Shown here piece after piece: positions 1 to 5,321 of a stretch of DNA of 6,295 nucleotides (positions are counted from its first letter, which is position 1; the number at the start of each line of letters is the position of its first letter). The position numbers and the translations under genes are program-made. This DNA comes from an uncultured Pelosinus sp. (lineage in GTDB: Bacteria > Bacillota > Negativicutes > UMGS1260): NCBI GenBank assembly GCA_900550105.1, contig URQW01000130.1, forward strand, positions 1 to 6,295, in the 5' to 3' direction. The notes under the pieces are model-generated. The model had not been told where the DNA came from. It saw only the letters and a program-made list of their open reading frames with translations, and searched no databases.

Positions 1-2
1 CT

Positions 3-662
3 TGGGGTCAGGTCTTTAATGCACCGACGGTGGATGACTTATATTGGCCAGCAGGCGGCGGTGTGGCAGGCAATCCCAATTTGAGGCCAGAAACAGGCTA
101 TACCACAACAATTGGCGTGAATCATAAATTAAGTGATACGGCAGAAGTGAAAGCCAGTGTATTTAAAACACAATTAAATGATGCGATTAACTGGGCGCCT
201 GATGCTAGCGGTGTTTATGTTCCTTCCAATGTAGACAAGCAGCGTAAACGTGGCCTAGAATTGGAATTTAGACAAAGCTTCTCACCAAACTGGAGTGTTA
301 TGACTGGCTATTCTTATGTGAAAGTGGAAAATAAATCAGGCGATTCTTATGTAAGTGATATAAAAAATCCTGCGCCAAATGGATATCGCTTGGGAGTGAC
401 TTATACTGATCCGGTTTGGGCGGTTACGCTAAACGGAACCAGCGCTTCTGGTAGAAATACAACGGCCTTTACTTCATCGCATTATTGGGTATGGGATGCA
501 GCGGTAAATTATAAAGTAAATCAGGCGACAACTGCTTACGTTAAAGTGAATAACTTGACAAATAAAGCCTATGAAACGGTATATGCTTCTTCTGATCAAG
601 GAGCGGGAGGATTCCCCATGCCGGGCAGAAACTATCAATTTGGTATCCAATATCGTTTTTAG
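3..662 (+). CDS. TonB-dependent outer-membrane receptor, C-terminal part (5' end outside window)
   Basis: This is the end of an outer-membrane beta-barrel receptor that would bind a scarce nutrient outside the cell and import it using TonB energy. The frame is open from base 3, giving 219 visible residues; the plug domain, TonB box and signal peptide lie upstream. The visible part has barrel features: NPNLRPE near the start, a PSNVDKQRKRGLELEF strand/turn typical of these receptors, alternating aromatic/polar strands, a VNNLTNKAYET segment, a PGRNYQFGIQYRF ending, and a terminal Phe as expected for outer-membrane barrel insertion. The methionine at 30 is internal, because the upstream codons (FNAPTVDDLYWP) already read as receptor. 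It lies 28 bp before the CbiK-like gene and shares strand with exbB-exbD-tonB and an ABC importer. The context and the PTVDDLYW/RGLELE motifs resemble BtuB-type receptors, but heme or siderophore substrates cannot be excluded from this fragment. Confidence 0.93.
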   Translation, partial: WGQVFNAPTVDDLYWPAGGGVAGNPNLRPETGYTTTIGVNHKLSDTAEVKASVFKTQLNDAINWAPDASGVYVPSNVDKQRKRGLELEFRQSFSPNWSVMTGYSYVKVENKSGDSYVSDIKNPAPNGYRLGVTYTDPVWAVTLNGTSASGRNTTAFTSSHYWVWDAAVNYKVNQATTAYVKVNNLTNKAYETVYASSDQGAGGFPMPGRNYQFGIQYRF

Positions 663-676
663 GGCTCTTGTAGTTT

Positions 677-693
677 AGGGAGATGAGTTTTTG
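677..693 (+). promoter_or_regulatory. Shine-Dalgarno and TTG start of the CbiK-like gene
   Basis: The purine-rich AGGGAGATGAG (677-687) sits just before a TTG at 691. An ATG at 683 is out of frame. The protein from this TTG begins MKKAILLVS, which matches the usual N-terminus of cytoplasmic CbiK proteins, so TTG is the chosen start. Confidence 0.7.
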
Positions 694-1521
694 AAAAAAG
701 CAATCTTACTTGTAAGCTGTGGAGCAACAAATCCAGCAATTTTGAATCAAGCCAAGCAAAATTTGGAAGCTAGATTACAGGAGACCTTTAGCGGCTATGC
801 TGTTAGACGCGCATTCACTTCACGAAAAATAGTTCAGTTTTTGGCAGAGAAACAAGGGATTTATGTTGATACGGAACAAGCGGCGTTTGAACGGTTAATG
901 CAAGAAGGCTATCGTCAGGTTGTTGTTCAACCGCTGCATATCGCTGTGGGGGAAGAGTACGAAAAGGTCAAATGGATTGTTTCGAAATATGTCCATAGTA
1001 AAACAAAAGATTTTGATGTTGTAACAATTGGGCGTCCGTTACTATATTTTGCTGGACACAATGAAAAGGCTGATGATTATTTGGCTGTTGCTCACGCTTG
1101 TGAGCAGAAGGTTTCGACTATGCGGTCTGATGAAGCGCTTGTATTAGTAGGAAAAGGTGGTATTCATCCAGCAAATACCGCTTATGCTATGCTGCAGCTT
1201 AAAATTGATTATGCTAAAATTCCACGGCTCTTTGTTTGTACGGAGTCAGGATTTCCGGAAGTAACTGCTTTAATTGAAAAATGTGAAGCGGCGAAAGTAA
1301 AAAAAGTTATAGTTTGGCCGCTCAGAATGGATCAACAAGCAGAACCCAGTGAAACGCTTGTGGCTCTTGTCAATAGTTTGGAAGCGAAAGAGATTGTAGT
1401 ACAACTTGAGATGCAGGCCTTTCGTGAGAATGTAGCAATTCAACAATTGTATCTAGAGCATTTACAGGACGCGATTGCGTCGTCAGAACGCTTTCTTTTG
1501 CGTAAAAACAAAAGAATTTAG
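691..1521 (+). CDS. cbiK: CbiK-family sirohydrochlorin cobaltochelatase homologue with altered active site
   Basis: CbiK inserts Co2+ into sirohydrochlorin in the anaerobic cobalamin pathway and is a class II chelatase with two similar lobes. The 276 residues align almost without gaps to the S. enterica CbiK sequence as I recall it: MKKAILLVS start, RAFTS at 40-44, QPLHIAVGEEYEKV at 80-93, GRPLL at 114-118, ESGFPEV at 185-191 and WPL at 209-211. No signal peptide is seen, so it should be cytoplasmic. The family's GHG motif reads GKG here (Lys155 where S. enterica has His145), and the second active-site histidine (His207) aligns with Glu218. Glu89 and the ESxxPEV glutamate (Glu185) are kept. 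Fold membership is secure, but classical chelatase activity is doubtful. Its place between a TonB receptor and exbB suggests a role in handling an imported tetrapyrrole or metal; the related periplasmic CbiK of Desulfovibrio vulgaris is also reported beside TonB/ABC uptake genes. It starts with TTG, and 22 bp separate it from exbB. Confidence 0.88.
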   Translation: MKKAILLVSCGATNPAILNQAKQNLEARLQETFSGYAVRRAFTSRKIVQFLAEKQGIYVDTEQAAFERLMQEGYRQVVVQPLHIAVGEEYEKVKWIVSKYVHSKTKDFDVVTIGRPLLYFAGHNEKADDYLAVAHACEQKVSTMRSDEALVLVGKGGIHPANTAYAMLQLKIDYAKIPRLFVCTESGFPEVTALIEKCEAAKVKKVIVWPLRMDQQAEPSETLVALVNSLEAKEIVVQLEMQAFRENVAIQQLYLEHLQDAIASSERFLLRKNKRI

Positions 1522-1527
1522 CTGCAG

Positions 1528-1546
1528 AAAGGAATTAGATTTTATG
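1528..1546 (+). promoter_or_regulatory. Shine-Dalgarno deciding the exbB start
   Basis: AAAGGA at 1528-1533 lies 10 bases before ATG 1544. An in-frame ATG at 1475 would add 23 charged, non-hydrophobic residues read from inside the cbiK coding region, has no good ribosome site and gives no family-like sequence. ATG 1544 is therefore preferred. Confidence 0.7.
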
Positions 1547-2179
1547 GATAGTTTAATGACAGGTTTGGCTTTTTTTCAAAAAGGCGGCTTCGCCATGTAT
1601 TTGATTTTACTTTGTTCGTTCGTGGTTTTAGGTATTGCCATTGAACGGTTTACTTTCTATCGCAAAATGCAGCCTAAACAACGTGATTTTTCTGAGCAAG
1701 CAAAAGCGCTGATTGCTAAGGAGGATTGGTCGAAACTATTAACACTTTGCCAAAGTTCAGATGGAATTGTGGCGAGAGTGCTGGCTAAAATTGTTGTCTA
1801 TCGTAAGGAACGGCTGGAGGTATATAAAGAGCTGATGGAAGGTGAAATCACTTTAGCTGTGGCCAAGCTTGGTGAAAATCTAAATCATCTCGAATCCATA
1901 GTAACAGTAGCGCCGCTATTGGGGTTGCTAGGAACCGTTCTTGGTATGATTCACTCGTTTAGTGTGTTGAATCTCAAAAGCGGACAGCCGCTAGCGATTA
2001 CTGGCGGGGTTGGAGAAGCTTTAATCGCTACGGCGGCAGGGCTTTGTGTGGCGATTGTATCCATGTTTTGTTATAGCTATTTTTCCCATCGATTAGATCG
2101 TATTTTGACGGAATTTCAAGAGTTTAGCTTATTGCTGTTAGCAAAACGGACTGAGGGCGATTGTCATGAAAATTCATGA
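1544..2179 (+). CDS. exbB: ExbB, proton-channel subunit of the TonB energy-transducing complex (MotA/TolQ/ExbB family)
   Basis: ExbB forms the inner-membrane pentamer that, with ExbD, uses the proton gradient to energise TonB. The 211 residues match the usual family length and topology. There is a short N-terminal segment, TM1 at about 18-37 ending in AIERFTFYR (the family's ERxxxYR-like motif), and a cytoplasmic domain at about 40-115. TM2 at about 118-141 contains the diagnostic APLLGLLGTVLGMI run, and TM3 at about 157-181 starts GEALIATAAGL. The conserved Gly-rich TM2 and the small-residue/Thr face of TM3 line the proton path in known ExbB. The last 14 bases overlap the start of exbD, implying coupled translation. 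MotA and TolQ are paralogues, but the following exbD and tonB and the neighbouring receptor favour ExbB. Confidence 0.96.
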   Translation: MDSLMTGLAFFQKGGFAMYLILLCSFVVLGIAIERFTFYRKMQPKQRDFSEQAKALIAKEDWSKLLTLCQSSDGIVARVLAKIVVYRKERLEVYKELMEGEITLAVAKLGENLNHLESIVTVAPLLGLLGTVLGMIHSFSVLNLKSGQPLAITGGVGEALIATAAGLCVAIVSMFCYSYFSHRLDRILTEFQEFSLLLLAKRTEGDCHENS

Positions 2180-2582
2180 ACTGCGGCACAGGCGTTCACC
2201 TAAATTAATGATTATTCCGATGATTGACATTATTTTTTTCCTACTGGTTTTTTTTATGATGAGTACGCTCTATATGGTAGATCAGCAGACTATTTCGGTA
2301 CGATTGCCACAGGCGCAGACGGCGAAATCCGATCGGCCTCATAGTGTAGCAGTTACGGTGACAGCTGATAATAAAATTCTTTTTGACAAAGAAGAAATAC
2401 CTTTTTCGCTGCTAGGACAAAGAACGAAAGCGCTGCTTGCGGCCCAAGCGTCTGACGATCTAGTGATTATACTGCGATCCGATAAGTCTTTGGAATATGG
2501 TAAGGTTGTTGCTGTGCTTGATGAATTGAAAAGTGCCGGCGCGCAACGGATTGCGATTGCTACAGATCGAAAGGGGGAATAA
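2166..2582 (+). CDS. exbD: ExbD, inner-membrane partner of ExbB (ExbD/TolR family)
   Basis: ExbD inserts its transmembrane helix in the ExbB pore and couples proton flow to TonB. At 138 residues it has the normal family length. It shows a short basic cytoplasmic N-terminus (residues 1-13, several Arg/His/Lys) and a single TM helix at about 14-37. The helix contains PMIDIIFFLLVFF, whose Asp21 corresponds to the essential proton-carrying Asp25 of E. coli ExbD. The rest is a periplasmic domain ending in the typical pattern SDKSLEYGKVVAVLDELK (105-122) followed by AGAQRIAIAT (124-133). The start is ATG 2166, with GAGGG at 2153-2157 eight bases upstream inside exbB. TolR is the main alternative, but gene order with tonB argues for ExbD. 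Confidence 0.96.
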   Translation: MKIHELRHRRSPKLMIIPMIDIIFFLLVFFMMSTLYMVDQQTISVRLPQAQTAKSDRPHSVAVTVTADNKILFDKEEIPFSLLGQRTKALLAAQASDDLVIILRSDKSLEYGKVVAVLDELKSAGAQRIAIATDRKGE

Positions 2583-2587
2583 CTGCT

Positions 2588-3316
2588 ATGAGACAGAAGA
2601 AGTGCTGGCAAAAGGCTTTTGGTCTTTCGCTTATTATTCATGCTGTCATAGTACTAGGAATCGGTTATTTTTCTCCCTTGACGGAAGGCAAGGAACCGGA
2701 AGAAAGTTATGTAGAACTTGCTTTAACGGATGCTCCCTTTGAGCGGGAGTTTTATCCTGCTGCTTCTAATGCAGCTGCAGGCGGTGCTTTGTCAGCAGCT
2801 CAAGCGACGGTAGCGCCGACGGCGTTGCCAAACAACGTAGCTTCTTCTGCGCCTGCCGCTAATGATGCACCTACTGTAGCGGCGACCGGTTCTCTATCCG
2901 TGTTATCAACGGAAGGAACTGTCGCTGGCGCGTCTGGCAGCAGTTCTAGTGGAACTGGCGAAGTACAGGGTACGGTGAGTCAGGGAGCTGACAGTTCCGA
3001 AACAGCTAGTGCGAGCAGAGGAACTGGTAGCGGAGGCGGCTATAGTCGGCCAGGCGTTTTAGAAAGGGTTTTGCCGCGTTATCCCGAAAATCTAAGAAGA
3101 CAAGGTGTGGAAGGAACTGTAATATTAAGAATTAAGATTATGACTGACGGCTCGCCAGGCGATGTCACTGTGTCGGCATCAAGCGGCCATGAGGAACTTG
3201 ATGAAGCGGCGGTGGCTGCAGTATGGCGTTGGCGCTTTACTCCTTCCTATGATCGCGGCAGTGGTGAACCAGTTGTTTGTACGACCTCGCTGCCTGTAAG
3301 ATTTAGTCTGCATTAA
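2588..3316 (+). CDS. tonB: TonB, energy-transducing protein spanning the periplasm
   Basis: TonB carries energy from ExbB-ExbD to outer-membrane receptors. The 242 residues have the three expected parts. The N-terminal membrane anchor (about 11-30) carries the SLIIH motif (Ser14, His18), matching the SxxxH motif that E. coli TonB uses to engage ExbB-ExbD. A low-complexity linker spans about 50-153. The C-terminal domain (about 155-242) includes LPRYPENLRRQGVEGTVIL, a DG turn, SSGHEELDEAAVAAVWRW and RFTPS, all standard TonB C-terminal family signatures. The linker is rich in Ala, Ser, Gly and Thr and poor in Pro, unlike the Pro-Glu/Pro-Lys linker of enterobacterial TonB. AAGGGGG at 2571-2577 serves ATG 2588, and the gap from exbD is only 5 bp. 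It ends 21 bp before the binding-protein gene. Confidence 0.96.
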   Translation: MRQKKCWQKAFGLSLIIHAVIVLGIGYFSPLTEGKEPEESYVELALTDAPFEREFYPAASNAAAGGALSAAQATVAPTALPNNVASSAPAANDAPTVAATGSLSVLSTEGTVAGASGSSSSGTGEVQGTVSQGADSSETASASRGTGSGGGYSRPGVLERVLPRYPENLRRQGVEGTVILRIKIMTDGSPGDVTVSASSGHEELDEAAVAAVWRWRFTPSYDRGSGEPVVCTTSLPVRFSLH

Positions 3317-3325
3317 AGCCGAAAG

Positions 3326-3340
3326 AAGGGGATTACGTTG
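3326..3340 (+). promoter_or_regulatory. Shine-Dalgarno and TTG start of the binding-protein gene
   Basis: AAGGGG at 3326-3331 lies six bases before TTG 3338. Starting here gives a complete lipoprotein signal peptide (MQRAFYYILLICLIVLSVGC), which supports TTG as the true start although it is not ATG. Confidence 0.75.
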
Positions 3341-4295
3341 CAGCGTGCTTTCTATTATATATTGCTGATTTGCTTAATTGTTTTATCTGTGGGGTGTGGC
3401 AAAGCGCCTGCCGTTGAATCGCAAAATACAGCGGACGCTTATTCGGTAACCGATAGTACTGGTTATGTTCTTACTCTGCAGCATAAACCCAAGCGGATTG
3501 TTTCGCTTACCTTAGGCACCGATGAGATTTTAACAAGTCTAGTTAGCTCTGATCGAATTGCTGCTTTGACTTACTTGTCTGATGATCCTGAAATTTCCAA
3601 TGTAAGCGGGGCAGCAAAAAATGTTTCCGTAAAAATTAAAGATGCTACGGTAGAAACGATCTTGGCATTGCAGCCTGATTTAGTGATTATTGCGGACTGG
3701 ATGCGTCCCGATTTGATTCAGACGATGCGGGAGCTTCATGTTCCGCTTTATGTGTCATACGCCTGATTCTGTTGCTGAGGTAAAAGCCTCCATTCAAAAT
3801 ATTGCCGCAGCAGTGCAGGAACCGGAAAAAGGTCAGGAAATTACGGGAAAAATGGATCGGGATATAGAAAAAATTCAAGGAATTGTTGCTGCTATACCGG
3901 AAAATCAGCGGCAAGTCGTTATTTGGGGTTCAATTATGGGGACATCAGGCGGACAAGGGAGCTTATTTGACGATATGTGCCGCTTGGCTGGTGTTCAAAA
4001 TGGTGCGACACGAATTGGTCTTGGTAAGAATGATTCTTTATCTAAGGAAAGTATGGTTAAAGCGAATCCTGACTTTATTTTGTTGCCTAACTGGAACTTT
4101 TCAGGAAAATGGGATGTGAATCAATATCGCTCTGAACTCGAGAATGATCCAGCGCTGCAACCCATTGCTGCGATTAAAAATCATCGGTTAGAACAGGTGC
4201 CAGACTGCTATTTATTTACTTCGTCACAGTATGTAATAGATGGAATTCGTGGTATTTTTAAAGCTGCTTATCCGGCTAAACAAGATTCGATTTAA
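3338..4295 (+). pseudogene. BtuF/FecB-type periplasmic binding lipoprotein, interrupted by a +1 frameshift
   Basis: This is the substrate-binding part of the downstream ABC importer. It begins with a signal peptide and an LSVGC lipobox (Cys20), so it would be anchored as a lipoprotein. The first lobe runs through PKRIVSLTLGTDEIL (51-65) and VETILALQPDLVIIADW (105-121), standard for the class III (BtuF/FhuD-like) fold. After Val139 the frame hits TGA at 3764-3766, while the rest of the protein continues in the +1 frame to TAA at 4293-4295. That part includes TPDSVAEVKASI, a WGSIMGTSGGQGSLFDDM segment and KANPDFILLPNW. Omitting one base, for example C3756, restores ...LHVPLYVYTPDSVAEV..., a normal join for this family, and gives a 318-residue protein of ordinary length. 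Homology on both sides of the break is intact, so the change is recent or a sequencing error; programmed frameshifting is less likely. The substrate is not fixed by sequence; corrinoid, heme or siderophore all fit. Confidence 0.88.
3749..3766 (+). other. Frameshift site in the binding-protein gene
   Basis: The upstream frame reads Tyr-Val-Ser-Tyr-Ala-stop here, with TGA at 3764-3766. Dropping C3756 (or a neighbouring base) changes this to Tyr-Val-Tyr-Thr-Pro-Asp and joins the downstream frame. No homopolymer run or classic slippery heptamer is present at the site. Confidence 0.75.
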
Positions 4296-4328
4296 CAGCA
4301 CTAAGCTGGTCAGGCGAAGGGAGAAACT

Positions 4329-5321
4329 ATGAATCGGAGAAAAACTTGTTGTTTGTTTATTGGTCTTATCTTCCTATTAGGAATCGCTTTTATAATATCT
4401 TTAATAAGTGGACAAATTGATGTCTCTTTCGCCTCTTTGTTTCATTTGACAACCGAGCAAAGCTCCGTTTTATTTTATATTCGTTTGCCTCGAACTCTGC
4501 TGGCCGGTTTAGTTGGGGCTGCGTTAGCTGTATCCGGTGCAGTACTACAAGGTGTCTTTGGCAATCCCTTGGCAGATCCCGGTATGCTTGGCGTATCAGC
4601 AGGCGCTTCTTTAGGCGCTGTCATTGCAGTAGCCTTGGGACTGACTGGCGTAAGTTTATTTTACATGCCCTTATTCGCTTTGGCAGGAGCGCTCTTAACT
4701 GTGAGTATCATTGTAGTTTTAGCTTTTCGTGAAGGTAGAACTTCCGTTATGGTGCTGCTCTTATCGGGAGTTGCTGTAAGTATTTTTCTCAGCGCCTTTA
4801 CCTCAGGCATTTTAACGTTTATGAATGAATATCGGCTAAGAGAATTTCTTTTTTGGATGGTTGGCGGTTTGGATTATCGACGCTGGGAGCACGTCTACTT
4901 AGCGGTAGGACCCATTTTGTTAGGAATCGGCGTCTTATGCCTGATGGCGCGACATTTAAATCTTTTGGTACTAGGTGATGATGAAGCTCGTTCTGTCGGC
5001 GTTTCGGTGGCGAAGCTGCGGCTTTTCTTTCTGTTTACTGCTGCGTTTACGACAGCGGCTGCTGTTTGTGTGAGTGGAAATATCGGGTTTGTCGGACTGG
5101 TTGTGCCTCACATCATGCGTCTTTTATTGGGGGCGGAACATCGTGTTCTTCTACCGGCATCGGCGCTAGCGGGGGCCTTTTTCTTGATTTTTTGTGATAC
5201 ACTAGGGCGAGTTATCATTCCGCCGATAGAAATTCGTGTTGGCATTATGACAGCACTCTTAGGCGCACCTTACTTTTTGTATCTTTTGCGTCAGACCCAA
5301 AAGAAAGGCGGGCTTTTATAA
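4329..5321 (+). CDS. BtuC/FecD-family ABC importer permease
   Basis: This is the inner-membrane channel of a type II ABC importer for cobalamin, heme or iron-siderophores; two copies would pair with two ATPases. The 330 residues are the usual family length and very hydrophobic, consistent with about ten TM helices. Family signatures in order are RLPRTLLAGLVGAALAVSGA (52-71), QGVFGNPLADPGMLGVSAGA (74-93), the cytoplasmic coupling region LVLGDDEARSVGV (213-225), SGNIGFVGLVVPHIMR (249-264) and EIRVGIMTALLGAPYFLYLL (301-320). The start is ATG 4329 with GAAGGGAG at 4316-4323. It lies 33 bp after the binding-protein gene, and its TAA stop shares one base with the ATG of the ATPase gene (TAATG). The sequence does not separate BtuC from heme or siderophore permeases, so no symbol is given. 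Confidence 0.95.
   Translation: MNRRKTCCLFIGLIFLLGIAFIISLISGQIDVSFASLFHLTTEQSSVLFYIRLPRTLLAGLVGAALAVSGAVLQGVFGNPLADPGMLGVSAGASLGAVIAVALGLTGVSLFYMPLFALAGALLTVSIIVVLAFREGRTSVMVLLLSGVAVSIFLSAFTSGILTFMNEYRLREFLFWMVGGLDYRRWEHVYLAVGPILLGIGVLCLMARHLNLLVLGDDEARSVGVSVAKLRLFFLFTAAFTTAAAVCVSGNIGFVGLVVPHIMRLLLGAEHRVLLPASALAGAFFLIFCDTLGRVIIPPIEIRVGIMTALLGAPYFLYLLRQTQKKGGLL

Noticed and set aside
2339..2641. Minus-strand open frame of 100 codons opposite exbD and the start of tonB
   Set aside because: It is fully covered by strongly conserved plus-strand genes; its translation is Ser-rich and low-complexity, with no family resemblance.
2533..2742. Plus-strand open frame across the exbD/tonB junction
   Set aside because: It is an out-of-frame shadow of exbD and tonB, both of which have clear family motifs.
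3749..3766. Programmed ribosomal frameshifting in the binding-protein gene
   Set aside because: There is no slippery heptamer, RF2-like shift motif or obvious downstream structure, and this family is not known for recoding; mutation or sequencing error is simpler.
3687..3914. Minus-strand open frame across the frameshift region
   Set aside because: It lies opposite conserved binding-protein sequence and shows no recognisable domain.
3883..4119. Plus-strand open frame inside the second half of the binding protein
   Set aside because: It is a shadow in another frame; the true frame carries the WGSIMGTSGGQG and PDFILLPNW motifs.
4296..4308. Small hairpin CAGC-ACTAA-GCTG between the binding-protein gene and the permease
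   Set aside because: The stem is only four base pairs and has no T-tract, too weak for a terminator or a convincing attenuator.
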